Below, one piece after another: positions 35,701 to 44,977 of a DNA stretch of 64,000 nt. The position numbers and the translations under genes were made by a program. The stretch comes from Streptomyces sp. NBC_00287 (GTDB taxonomy: Bacteria; Actinomycetota; Actinomycetes; Streptomycetales; Streptomycetaceae), in assembly GCF_036173105.1 (NCBI RefSeq), contig NZ_CP108053.1, positions 1,116,001 to 1,180,000 on the forward strand, given 5' to 3'. Every line of letters starts with the position of its first letter. The stretch's first letter is position 1. Below the pieces are notes generated by a model. That model was given only the letters and a program-made list of their open reading frames with translations. It was not told the DNA's origin and did not search any database.

Positions 35701-36788
35701 CCCAGCCCGTCCGCATCCCCGCCGACGTCGATCGCGAGGACACCGTTCTCGCCAACCTCACCGCCCATCAACTGCTGATCCTCGCCCTGACCGGCATCAC
35801 GTTGTACGGCCTTTGGTCCATCACCCGGCCTCTCGTGCCGCTGCCCGTCTTCCTCATCCTGGCGGTTCCCGTCGGGGCCATGGCCGCCTTCCTCGCCCTG
35901 GGCAAGCGCGACGGGGTACCGCTGGACCGGCTGCTCCTCGCCGCCCTGCGTCAGCGCATGACACCTCGTCACCAGATCAACGCGCCCGAAGGCACCCATC
36001 CCGCACCCACCTGGCTCGCCGCCCAGGCCGTCGGGCACGGTCACCTAGCCAGCAGTACCACCCGTGCAGCAGTTCGGCTGCCCGCCGACAGCGCGAGCGA
36101 GACAGGGGTCGTCGACCTCGGCCCCGACGGAATCGCGGTGGTGGCTGTGTGCAGCACCGTGAACTTCGCGCTGCGCACGCCTGCTGAACAGGAGGCTCTG
36201 GTCACAGCGTTCGGCCGATACCTCCACTCGCTCACGGCCCCAGTACAGATCCTCGTGCGGACTGAACGCCTCGACCTGTCGAGTCAGATCGGAGAGCTGC
36301 GCCAGCGCGCCCCCTCCCTGCCCGACCCGTCCCTGGAGGCCGCTGCCCTTGCCCATGCCGACTTCCTGGACGAGCTCTCCCGAGGCGACCTCCTGCGCCG
36401 CCAGATCCTGCTCGTCCTGCGCGAGCCCCAAGACTCCGGCGCCCCAATGGACACCCTGGACAGTGGGTCGCCGCTGGCTGTGTTCGCTCGCCGGAGGAGG
36501 TCCCAGGCCAGGAGCGGACCCAAGAGCCCCGCTGCCCTCCGCGCTGCCGAAGCTCGTCTGGTGCGCCGTTTCGGTGAAGCAGCCGAGCTACTCGGCCCCT
36601 TGGGCATCCTCGTCACACCGCTGGACGCCGGGCAGACCACCACCGTGTTGGCCGCCGCATGTAATCCGGACTGCCTTCTGCCTGTGTCCTCCGAACTCGC
36701 TGGGACGGACGACATCATCACCAGCTCCATGCCCGATGCCTCATGGCCCGGCCCCTCGGCCGAGGAGGATCGGAGGTTCGCGCCATGA
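35697..36788 (+). CDS. PrgI-family conjugation protein
   Basis: 363 aa. RIPADVDREDTVLANLTAHQLLIL followed by two helices (about residues 25-70) is the standard PrgI/TcpC-associated start. The remaining 290 residues are a soluble domain peculiar to actinobacterial versions. It is expected to link the membrane pore to VirB4. Overlaps: ATGA with both neighbours. Confidence 0.8.
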   Translation: MTQPVRIPADVDREDTVLANLTAHQLLILALTGITLYGLWSITRPLVPLPVFLILAVPVGAMAAFLALGKRDGVPLDRLLLAALRQRMTPRHQINAPEGTHPAPTWLAAQAVGHGHLASSTTRAAVRLPADSASETGVVDLGPDGIAVVAVCSTVNFALRTPAEQEALVTAFGRYLHSLTAPVQILVRTERLDLSSQIGELRQRAPSLPDPSLEAAALAHADFLDELSRGDLLRRQILLVLREPQDSGAPMDTLDSGSPLAVFARRRRSQARSGPKSPAALRAAEARLVRRFGEAAELLGPLGILVTPLDAGQTTTVLAAACNPDCLLPVSSELAGTDDIITSSMPDASWPGPSAEEDRRFAP

Positions 36789-38695
36789 AGCGCTCACGTC
36801 GGCGACAGGACACATCCTCGGCCTCGGGCGAACACCGGCAACGCGCTGCGGCATTCACCCCGGACTCCCTGACTATCGCTCCCCGGCACCTGGAGGTGGG
36901 CGGTGAATGGCTGGCGTCGTTCGCCGTCACCGGCTATCCACGCGAAGTCCATCCGGGCTGGCTTCAACCTCTGCTCACCCACCCCGGCCGGGTCGACGTC
37001 AGTCTGCACATCGAGCCCATCGATCCGGTCACCGCCGCCCAGCGACTCAGACGACAGCTGGCGCGGCTCGAATCCGGTCGCCGGCACACCCACGAACACG
37101 GCCGACTGGCCGATGCCCACGTCGAAGCCGCCACTGAGGACGCCTACGACCTCTCCTCCCGCGTCGCCCGCGGCGAAGGCCGGCTCTACCGCTTCGGTCT
37201 CTACCTGACGGTCCACGCCTCCAGCCACGAGGACCTGGCCGATGAGGTCGCAGCCGTACGAGCCCTGGCTGCGAGCCTGCTCCTGGACGCCAAGCCCACT
37301 ACGTACCGCAGCCTCCAAGGCTGGGTGACGTGCCTGCCGTTGGGCCTGGATCCGATCAAGATGCGGCGCACATTCGACACTGCGGCGCTGTCGGCGGCTT
37401 TCCCCTTCACCAGCCCTGACCTGCCTCCGCCAGATCCCACCTCGGTCGCCGCGCCTTCCGGCGTGTTCTACGGCTACAACATCGGGAGCCAGGGCCTGGT
37501 CCACTGGGACCGCTTCGCCTTGGACAACCACAACTCCGTCGTGCTGGGCCGCTCTGGTGCGGGCAAGTCCTATCTGGTCAAACTCGAGTTGCTTCGGTCG
37601 CTGTACCGGGGAATCGAGGCGTACGTCATCGACCCCGAGGACGAATACACCCGCCTGGCCGCCGCAGTCGGCGGCACCTGCATCCACCTTGGCGGGGAGA
37701 CAGCCCGGCTCAACCCGTTCGACCTTCCTCTCCATCGCCGTCCCGACGGACGCCGTACGGCGCCGAAGGACGCGCTGGTCCGAAGAGCCCTCTTCCTGCA
37801 CACCGTCGTCTCCGTACTGCTGGGCTCGGCGTTGTCGCCCACCGAGCGCGCGGTGCTGGACCGGGCGATCGTCGCGACGTATCAGCAAGCGGGCATCACA
37901 GCCGACCCTCGCACCTGGACGCGACCTGCCCCGCTGATGGTCGACCTCGCCGGACTCCTACGCCGTTCGAAGAGCAAGGACGCCGACGAACTGGCAGCCC
38001 GACTGCACCCGTTCGTCGACGGGGCCTTCTCCGAGCTCTTCTCCGGGCCTACCACCACCCACCCGGACGGCCACCTTGTCGTGTTCTCGCTGCGTGACCT
38101 GGCCGATGAGCTCAAGCCCATCGGGACACTCCTGACGCTCGACACCGTCTGGCGCCGGGTGTCCAACCCGGCGTCGCGTCATCCCCGCCTGGTGACCGTC
38201 GACGAAGCATGGCTGCTGATGAAGGAGCGAGCCGGCGCAGAGTTCCTGTTCCGGATGGCCAAGGCGTCCCGAAAGCTCTGGGCCGGTCTGACGGTTGCTA
38301 CGCAGGACACCTCCGATCTCCTCGGTTCCGATCTCGGCAAGGCCGTTGTGGCGAACGCCGCCACCCAGATCCTGCTACGCCAGGCGCCTCAAGCCATCGA
38401 CGAGATCACCCGTGCGTTCGATCTCTCCGAGGGTGAACGCCAATTCCTCCTCACGGCCGATCGTGGCCAGGGACTGCTCTCGGCCGGGACGCAGCGCGTC
38501 GCCTTCGAATCTGTGGCCTCACCGACCGAGCACTACCTGGTGACCACCGACCCCGCTCAGCTCGCTGCCTACGCCGAGAGCAGTCCCACCACAGCAGACG
38601 ACGCGGCTCGCCTTCCCGACGTCGAGGTGACGGCCTCCCTCGACGACGCGTACGACGTCGCCTCCGACAACGAGGTCGATGTCGACACCGCGTAA
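36785..38695 (+). CDS. VirB4/TraC-type conjugation ATPase
   Basis: 636 aa from ATG 36785. The N-terminal half contains GWLQPLLTHPGRVDVSLHIEP. Walker A is SVVLGRSGAGKSYLVKLELLRS, followed by the EAYVIDPEDEYTRLA block diagnostic of VirB4. Walker B is RLVTVDEAWLLMKE, then the TVATQDTSDLLGSDLGKAVVANA motif. It powers pilus assembly or substrate transfer at the inner membrane. An acidic tail ends the protein. Confidence 0.93.
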   Translation: MKRSRRRQDTSSASGEHRQRAAAFTPDSLTIAPRHLEVGGEWLASFAVTGYPREVHPGWLQPLLTHPGRVDVSLHIEPIDPVTAAQRLRRQLARLESGRRHTHEHGRLADAHVEAATEDAYDLSSRVARGEGRLYRFGLYLTVHASSHEDLADEVAAVRALAASLLLDAKPTTYRSLQGWVTCLPLGLDPIKMRRTFDTAALSAAFPFTSPDLPPPDPTSVAAPSGVFYGYNIGSQGLVHWDRFALDNHNSVVLGRSGAGKSYLVKLELLRSLYRGIEAYVIDPEDEYTRLAAAVGGTCIHLGGETARLNPFDLPLHRRPDGRRTAPKDALVRRALFLHTVVSVLLGSALSPTERAVLDRAIVATYQQAGITADPRTWTRPAPLMVDLAGLLRRSKSKDADELAARLHPFVDGAFSELFSGPTTTHPDGHLVVFSLRDLADELKPIGTLLTLDTVWRRVSNPASRHPRLVTVDEAWLLMKERAGAEFLFRMAKASRKLWAGLTVATQDTSDLLGSDLGKAVVANAATQILLRQAPQAIDEITRAFDLSEGERQFLLTADRGQGLLSAGTQRVAFESVASPTEHYLVTTDPAQLAAYAESSPTTADDAARLPDVEVTASLDDAYDVASDNEVDVDTA

Positions 38696-38778
38696 CGGCA
38701 TTCCTCCATCCCTTACGCCGGCCAGGCCTCCGATCTCGACCTGGCCGTCGCGCCCCCTTTCTTCCTGGGGAGTTCCCC

Positions 38779-39547
38779 ATGCCGACAAACCCCTCGGCTT
38801 CAGCTCTCGTCCTCCCACGGCCAACCCAACTGCTCACGCAGAACCGCGAAATGCGCGCGATCGGCGTCTGGAACTGGACGCTGCCCGCCTGGGCTGGCCG
38901 CTTCCCCGACGGACAGACCTACAACACCTGTCCATCGGCCGGGATCTGCCGCCTCGTCTGTTACGCGCGACATGGCACGTATACCTGGCCCACGGTGAAA
39001 GCCAAGCACCAGGCCAACCTGCGCTTCGTTCTCGACGACCTGCCCGGCTGGCAACAGGCCATGATCGCCGAACTCCAGAAGCGAAGGTTCCATGGCATCT
39101 GGGTGCGCATCCACGACTCCGGTGACTTCTTCAACGACCGCTATCTCCGAGCGTGGCTCAGCATCATGCGCGCTCGGCCGGACACGAACTTCTATGCCTA
39201 CACCAAGGAAGTCGGCCGTTTCCGGAGCCTGGTGGAACCCCACCCTCCCGACAACTTCCTGTGGGTCTACAGCTTCGGCGGCCGTCAGGATTCACGGCTC
39301 GACATCGGCCGCGACCGTGTAGCAGACGTCTTCCCCGACGAAGCGTCCATCGCTGCGGCCGGGTGGCACGCAGGAGGCCAACGACCTCCTGGCCGTCCTT
39401 GGCCCGCACCTGGTCGGAATCCCGGCCAACCGAATCCCGCACTTCCTCAAACGACTGGGCGGTCGCACCTTCCGCTCGTGGCAAGCCGAGGTCGACGCCG
39501 AGCGGCGCAGCCGACCCCAGTGGCACTCCCCCGGCCGTGCTGCCTGA
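38779..39547 (+). pseudogene. GP88-family protein, frameshifted near its C-terminus
   Basis: The first 195 or so codons (MPTNPSASALVLPR..., CPSAGICRLVCYARHGTY, WVRIHDSGDFFNDRYL) are a clear match to the phage/plasmid GP88 family. At about 39360-39375 the frame changes: reading one base later gives TQEANDLLAVLGPHLVGIP, then FLKRLGGRTFRSWQAEVDA and a stop at 39545-39547. That is the natural family ending, whereas the uninterrupted frame becomes Pro/Arg/Gly noise to 39552. A one-base change or sequencing error explains it. The Cys-rich centre suggests a metal or Fe-S site; function unknown. Confidence 0.8.
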
Positions 39548-39584
39548 CCTGACACCACTACACCCTCTGTTGCCTGGAGACTCC

Positions 39585-42074
39585 ATGCTTACCGGGCTGC
39601 TGCCCCCGCTGCACCACGCTGCCCCGGAAACCGCCGATTCACCCTTGACCGACTACCTGCGTGATCCAGGTGGCGCGCTGAGCACACTTCTCTCCCACGC
39701 GACACAGTGGCTCAGCAACTGGTGGCCCCTCGCCAGCGCCGTCTCCGTCCCCGCAACTGTCCTACTTTGCGGGACCCGTTGGTGGTGGCACCGCCGCTGC
39801 CGCCAGGTCATGCACTCCAACGCCCGGATCATCAGCGTGCTGCCACCGCCCATCGCCGACCCGGCAGGCGCCGAAGCGCTCTGGGCCAACCTGCTGGGGC
39901 TGCTACGACCAGCCTGGCGCCGCATCCTCACCGGCCAGCCACACGTGACATGGGAGTACGCCTTCGACCGCGAGACGATCCGCATCCGCCTCTGGGTCCC
40001 GGGCACCGTCCCGCCGGGGATGGTCGAGCGCGCGATCGAAGCAGCGTGGCCGGGGTCCCGCACCCGCACCGCCCCTGTTGCGCCGGATGCCTCGCCTGGC
40101 AGGCGACGCCTCGACGCAGGAGGCGAGCTTCGTCTGGCCCGCACGGAGGCACTGCCGATCCGCAGCCAGTTCCCGGCCGACCCGATTCGTTCCCTGCTCG
40201 GCGCCCCGGTCGGCCTCGGAGCTCACGAGCAAGCCACCGTGCAGATCCTTGCCCGCCCTGTCACAGGCCGCCGTATCGCCAGGGCTCGGCGAGCTGCTCG
40301 TCGAGGCGGTGCCGGGCAATCCGCCCGTCCCGTCAGCCGCCTGCTCGATCTGCTGACCCCTGGCTACCGGGTCCCGCGCTATCGCCGTGCGGTCCCGGTC
40401 AAGAATCGGCAGACGGCGATGGAAGCATCCGCCGAGGACAAGGCGATCGTGACCAAGCAGCGCGGTGCCCCGTACGAGACGCGCATCCGTTACGTGGTCA
40501 CGGCGACCGTGGCCACTCCTCCGGACAGCACGCAGCGTGCCGCGATCCGCGACCGACTTCGAGGCCGCGGACACGCCATCGCGAGCGCGTTCGCCGCCTT
40601 CACCGAGCACAACTACTACCGGCGCGCACGACTCCGCCGTCCCTCGCGAGACACCGCCGAACGGCGTCTGGGGAAAGGGGACTTGCTGTCGATTCGCGAG
40701 CTGGCTGCCGTAGCTCATCTGCCATGGGACGAGGCCATACCTGGACTCCAGCGTGCTGGTGCCCGTGCTGTCCCACCGCCGCCGGGTATCGCGACCGTCG
40801 GCCCGGCTGTCAGGCCCATCGGCCTCAGCGACACCGGTCACGCCCGACCGATCGGCCTGCGCGTACCGGATGCCCGTCACCATCTGCACATCCTGGGCGC
40901 CACCGGCTCAGGCAAATCCGAGCTGATGGCACGCATGATCCTTGCCGACGCTGATGCTGGTCGGGGACTCGTGGTCGTCGACCCGAAGGGCGACCTGATC
41001 ACGGACATCCTGATGCGTCTGCCGGAAAAGCTCGGGCACAAGGTGATCCTTTTCGACGCGCACAGCAAGACACAGCCGCCAGTCCTCAACCCGCTGGAAG
41101 GGGACGACGCCGCACACACAGTCGACAACCTCGTATCGATCTTCTCTCGCGTCTACGCCTCCTCCTGGGGGCCGCGCACCGACGACATCCTGCGCGCCGG
41201 CCTGCTGACGCTCCGCGCTCAAGGCGGCACACCGGTTCTCACTGATCTACCCAAACTGCTGGGCGTCCCGTCCTTCCGCCACCGAGCGGTCCAGCAGGTC
41301 GACGACGAAATACTGCGTGGCTTCTGGTCCTGGTACGACAGCCTCTCCGCGCCGTTCCGCGCCCAGGTCACCGCGCCCCTGATGAACAAGCTCCGCGGAG
41401 TCCTGCTGCGACCGTTCGTCCGCTCCGCCCTCGCCAGCGGCGCCTCCACGATCGATATGGACAGCATCCTCGACGGCGGGATCTGCCTGGTCCGGATCGC
41501 CAAGGACGCCTTGGGCACGGAGACGTCCCACCTCATGGGCTCCATCGTCGTCGCCCGTACGTGGCAGGCCGCCACCCGCCGGTCCCGCCTCCCACAGGGA
41601 CAACGGCGGGACGCCGGCCTGTACATCGACGAGGCGCACAACTTCCTCAACTTGCCCTACCCCCTGGAAGACATGCTGGCCGAGGCTCGCGGATACCGGC
41701 TCTCGATGACCCTCGCCCACCAGTACCTGCGCCAGCTGCCCAAGGATCTGGAGGAGGGCGTCAGCACCAACGCCCGCACCAAGGTCTTCTTCAACGCCTC
41801 CCCCGAGGACGCCCGCCACTTGGCCCGCCACACCGAACCTCGGCTGACCGCTCACGACCTGTCCAACCTCGACGCGTTCCACGTCGTCGTCCGCCCGGTC
41901 CTGCACGGCACCGAAGCGCCCGCGTTCACCGCCGTCACCCAGCCGCTGCCGCCGCCCGTCCCCGGCCGCGCCAAGCGGATCCGCGCCGCCGCACGCCGCA
42001 ACGCCAACCCGGGCCCGGCAGCCGTACACGGAAGGCGCTCAAGGCCCCCCTCGGACCCGCGCCGCCTCACCTGA
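39585..42074 (+). CDS. Type IV coupling protein-like conjugation ATPase (VirD4/TraG-like)
   Basis: 829 aa from ATG 39585 (GGAG at 39576); the open frame extends upstream through the GP88 gene but that part is not coding. An N-terminal helix (SAVSVPATVLLCG) lies near residue 50. Walker A is LHILGATGSGKSELMARMI, followed by GLVVVDPKGDLITDI and LNPLEGDD. Walker B is AGLYIDEAHNFLNLP, then the MTLAHQYLRQLP motif. It should bring the DNA substrate to the transfer channel. No relaxase gene is seen beside it. Confidence 0.88.
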   Translation: MLTGLLPPLHHAAPETADSPLTDYLRDPGGALSTLLSHATQWLSNWWPLASAVSVPATVLLCGTRWWWHRRCRQVMHSNARIISVLPPPIADPAGAEALWANLLGLLRPAWRRILTGQPHVTWEYAFDRETIRIRLWVPGTVPPGMVERAIEAAWPGSRTRTAPVAPDASPGRRRLDAGGELRLARTEALPIRSQFPADPIRSLLGAPVGLGAHEQATVQILARPVTGRRIARARRAARRGGAGQSARPVSRLLDLLTPGYRVPRYRRAVPVKNRQTAMEASAEDKAIVTKQRGAPYETRIRYVVTATVATPPDSTQRAAIRDRLRGRGHAIASAFAAFTEHNYYRRARLRRPSRDTAERRLGKGDLLSIRELAAVAHLPWDEAIPGLQRAGARAVPPPPGIATVGPAVRPIGLSDTGHARPIGLRVPDARHHLHILGATGSGKSELMARMILADADAGRGLVVVDPKGDLITDILMRLPEKLGHKVILFDAHSKTQPPVLNPLEGDDAAHTVDNLVSIFSRVYASSWGPRTDDILRAGLLTLRAQGGTPVLTDLPKLLGVPSFRHRAVQQVDDEILRGFWSWYDSLSAPFRAQVTAPLMNKLRGVLLRPFVRSALASGASTIDMDSILDGGICLVRIAKDALGTETSHLMGSIVVARTWQAATRRSRLPQGQRRDAGLYIDEAHNFLNLPYPLEDMLAEARGYRLSMTLAHQYLRQLPKDLEEGVSTNARTKVFFNASPEDARHLARHTEPRLTAHDLSNLDAFHVVVRPVLHGTEAPAFTAVTQPLPPPVPGRAKRIRAAARRNANPGPAAVHGRRSRPPSDPRRLT

Positions 42075-42103
42075 CTCTGCTTTCTGTCCGGAGGTACGCC
42101 ATC

Positions 42104-43153
42104 TTGATCACCAACCCGACTCCCCAGCGCTCTCTGCGCGGACATCGCCCCCAACGGCCCAGCCCACGCACAGCCGCCACCAGCGGGTACGCCGCCACCC
42201 TCGCCGCCCACCTGACCGAGCGCGACCGCTGGCTGACCCGCATGCTCTACGAGCACCGAGTCCTGACCACCCACCAGATAGTCGAAATGGCCTGGCCCTC
42301 CGCCCGGGCCGCGAACACGAGGCTGCTACGGCTGTACCAGTGGCGTCTGATCGACCGCTTCCAGCCCTTCATCACACACGGCTCGGCTCCCATGCACTAC
42401 CTGCTCGACGTCGCCGGGGCCGCCGTGCTGGCCCGCGAGGACGGTCTCGAACCGCGCGAACTCGACTACCGGCACGACCGGGCGATCGGCATCGCCTACT
42501 CCCTCCACCTCGCCCACACCGTCGGCACGAACGGCTTCTTCAGCGCGCTCGTGGCGCGCTCCCGTCGTCCGGGTGCCACCGGTCGGCTCGCCGTCTGGTG
42601 GTCGGAGGGCCGCTGCGCGCGGCACTTCGGGGACATCGTCCGCCCGGATGCGTACGGCATCTGGCAGGAGAACTTCCCCACGCCCTCGGCGCTCGAATGG
42701 TTCCTGGAGTTCGACTTCGGCACCGAACGGCCGGACCGTCTGGGCCGAAAGCTCACTGCGTACGCCAAGCTCGCTCAGACGACCGGCATCGCGACTCCTG
42801 TGCTGATCTGGGTGCCCACCACACGGCGGGAAGCCGCTGTCCGCCGAGCCCTCGCCGCCGCGCTGGCTTCCATCGACGACCCGTCACTCGTTCCCCTGGC
42901 CACGTCCAGCGCCGACTTCCTCAATGGGCAGCACGACGACCCTACGGCCGCCTGCTGGCAGCCCTTGGATGCCCGAGGGCCCAGGACCGGACGGCTGCGC
43001 CTCACCGAACTGCCGAGCGCCTGGCCGTACTTGCCTCCGCTCGGCACCTCATACACCGACCCCACCCGGACCGGCTCAGCCCTACCGGCCAGCGGCCCGC
43101 CGCCGCCCGTCCCACTGCCACCGGACCCGTCAGACCGTCGCCGCCCGGGGTGA
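42104..43153 (+). CDS. Replication-relaxation family protein
   Basis: 349 aa from TTG 42104, with GGAGG at 42090. Winged-helix start LTERDRWLTRMLYEHRVLTTHQIVEMAW, then RLLRLYQWRLIDRFQPF and LEWFLEFDFGTERPDRLGRKLTAYA, typical of the Replic_Relax family found on actinobacterial and firmicute conjugative plasmids. It is proposed to act in plasmid replication or transfer, though the mechanism is not established. Longer upstream openings lie inside the coupling-protein gene. Confidence 0.85.
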   Translation: MITNPTPQRSLRGHRPQRPSPRTAATSGYAATLAAHLTERDRWLTRMLYEHRVLTTHQIVEMAWPSARAANTRLLRLYQWRLIDRFQPFITHGSAPMHYLLDVAGAAVLAREDGLEPRELDYRHDRAIGIAYSLHLAHTVGTNGFFSALVARSRRPGATGRLAVWWSEGRCARHFGDIVRPDAYGIWQENFPTPSALEWFLEFDFGTERPDRLGRKLTAYAKLAQTTGIATPVLIWVPTTRREAAVRRALAAALASIDDPSLVPLATSSADFLNGQHDDPTAACWQPLDARGPRTGRLRLTELPSAWPYLPPLGTSYTDPTRTGSALPASGPPPPVPLPPDPSDRRRPG

Positions 43154-43159
43154 TCGGGT

Positions 43160-44101
43160 ATGGGAAAGATCACCGCCATTGCGTTGGGGCTGGTCATGAT
43201 GATCGCCGTACTAGGCGGTGTCGGAGCCGGCGGTGTGTTCTCGGCCTTCGGCAGCAGCGGCACCCAGCCCAGTGCGACCGCTCTCACCGACGTCCCGTCC
43301 GACTATCTCGCCCTGTACATGGACGCCGCAGCCACCTGCCCCGGGCTGACCTGGCCGCTCCTGGCCGCCATCGGCAAAGTCGAGTCCGATCACGGACGGT
43401 CCACCCTCCCCGGAGTCCACAGTGGCAGCAACTACGCCGGAGCACGCGGCCCCATGCAGTTCCTGCTGCCCACGTTCACCAGCGTCGTCGCCAAGCGCCC
43501 TCCGCCAGAAGGCGGGGAGCAGCCTCCCTCGCCGTACAACGCGCACGACGCGATCTTCACTGCGGCCGCGTATCTCTGCGACTCCGGTGCTCGGGATGGC
43601 AAAGACATCCCTGCTGCCGTCAGGGCCTACAACCCCGATGACGCATACGTCTCAGCAGTCCTCACACAGGCGCAGACCTACGCCGGCGGCACGAAGTTCG
43701 GTGCGAACGCCTCCCCCACGGCAGCCCTCCAAGCGATCAACTACGCCCAGGGGCAGCTCGGTCTCCCCTATGAGTGGGGCGGCAACGGTCCCGGCTCCGG
43801 CGACGCCGGCTTCGACTGCTCCGGCCTCACAAAGGCCGCGTACGCCGCTGCCGGGATCACGTTGCCGCGTACAGCACAGGGGCAGTACGACATCGGCCCT
43901 CGCGTCCCGGAAGGCGAGCAACTGAAGCCTGGAGACCTGGTCTTCTACGGCAATCCGGGAGGCGGCATCCACCACGTCGGTCTCTACATCGGAGGCGAGC
44001 AGATGATCGACGCGCCGCGCCCCGGACGCTCAATCAGGATCGAGCCCTACCGATACCGAGGGGACGACTTCGCGGGCGCCACGAGGCCTTCTGGCAACTG
44101 A
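43160..44101 (+). CDS. Bifunctional lytic transglycosylase / NlpC-P60 cell-wall hydrolase (VirB1-like)
   Basis: 313 aa. N-terminal membrane anchor ITAIALGLVMMIAVLGGVG. SLT domain around residues 60-170 with catalytic Glu in LAAIGKVESDHGRS and GARGPMQFLLPTF. NlpC/P60 domain from about 190 with Cys in FDCSGLTKAAYAAAG and His in GGGIHHVGLYIGG. It opens the peptidoglycan for the transfer apparatus. Last gene of the rightward operon, convergent with the next at 9 bp. Confidence 0.92.
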   Translation: MGKITAIALGLVMMIAVLGGVGAGGVFSAFGSSGTQPSATALTDVPSDYLALYMDAAATCPGLTWPLLAAIGKVESDHGRSTLPGVHSGSNYAGARGPMQFLLPTFTSVVAKRPPPEGGEQPPSPYNAHDAIFTAAAYLCDSGARDGKDIPAAVRAYNPDDAYVSAVLTQAQTYAGGTKFGANASPTAALQAINYAQGQLGLPYEWGGNGPGSGDAGFDCSGLTKAAYAAAGITLPRTAQGQYDIGPRVPEGEQLKPGDLVFYGNPGGGIHHVGLYIGGEQMIDAPRPGRSIRIEPYRYRGDDFAGATRPSGN

Positions 44102-44110
44102 AGCCGCCGG

Positions 44111-44611
44111 TCACTCACCGCTCGCCCCTTTCGTGCCTTCGAGCAAGGTCCGGAGCAACAGCCGACCCGGTGCTGAGCCCGCGGGAGCCACCGGCGCCGA
44201 GAAGATCTCGATGTCGGCGAAGACCGGTTCCCCCGTGGGGCGACGCGTATAGGGCACGAGCCCGTAATCCACGCCGTCTTGAGCGTCGTAGCTCATCCAT
44301 GCGATCACCTCACGCTCGCCGGGCCGCAGGGGATGGTTCGAGACTGCTCGTGCGTACACGCCATCCTCGGTGTCGACCCAGACCTGCGGGACGGCAAAGA
44401 CGAAGCGGTTGGCGTGGATCTCCAGTGCCTTGTCGGCGGCGCGCTCCTCGAAGGCATGGGCCGCAATCTCGTCGCGTAGGTAGTCGTAGTCGGACAGCAC
44501 GAGGGTGCGGTCACCTTGCAGTGCCACCATCGCCGGGCAGTCCCGCTCGACGATGGCCCGCTCCAGCCGGCCGGCGATGTCGCGCAGCAGCCTCTCGGTG
44601 TCCGGGTTCAC
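44111..44611 (-). CDS. Conserved hypothetical protein of the element (166 aa)
   Basis: GTG 44611 has GGAGAG seven bases upstream and lies one base after the preceding gene's stop; the opening to 44689 overlaps that gene. Soluble, acidic, with FVFAVPQVWVDTEDGVYARAV and EREVIAWMSYDAQDGVDYGL. I do not recognise a family. Co-transcribed with the gene at 44613. Confidence 0.65.
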   Translation of the reverse strand: MNPDTERLLRDIAGRLERAIVERDCPAMVALQGDRTLVLSDYDYLRDEIAAHAFEERAADKALEIHANRFVFAVPQVWVDTEDGVYARAVSNHPLRPGEREVIAWMSYDAQDGVDYGLVPYTRRPTGEPVFADIEIFSAPVAPAGSAPGRLLLRTLLEGTKGASGE

Positions 44612-44612
44612 C

Positions 44613-44852
44613 TCAGTGCTCTCCACCGGAAGCGGCGCTGTCGCGTTCCTTGAACGCGTGATAGACGTCCATGATCTCGACGGAGGCACGGTTACCGAGG
44701 TGTGACAGGCGCAGCAGAGTCCGGCTGGTGTCGCTGTTCTTACGGCGCGCCTCGCGAGTCGGTGTCTCGATCACTTCCGTCCCGTCGAGCGCTTCCAATG
44801 CCTCGGCCAGCGCCTGCACGGTGGCTCGCGCTTGGGCCAGATCAATCCTCAC
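44613..44852 (-). CDS. Small conserved hypothetical protein of the element (79 aa)
   Basis: The GTG at 44852 has GGAGG eight bases upstream, which decides the start over the 44981 opening (Arg/Pro-rich and unlike protein). VRIDLAQARATVQALAEAL and then RLSHLGNRASVEIMDVYHAF suggest a helical protein. Unknown function; coupled to the 44611 gene. Confidence 0.65.
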   Translation of the reverse strand: MRIDLAQARATVQALAEALEALDGTEVIETPTREARRKNSDTSRTLLRLSHLGNRASVEIMDVYHAFKERDSAASGGEH

Positions 44853-44977
44853 GATCTCTACCTCCAGGCTCCCAGGCAGTCTCCCGTATCTGGGAGGCCC
44901 GCGGAGCCTGGCGCGGCAGGTCGCTCGCCCAACTCGGCCAAAGGGAGCTCGACCGGTCGGCCTGGGCGTAATCGGCG

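Noticed and set aside
39153..39584. N-terminal extension of the coupling protein back into the GP88 gene
   Set aside because: The extension is antithetic in composition and overlaps the GP88 coding frame; ATG 39585 has a ribosome site.
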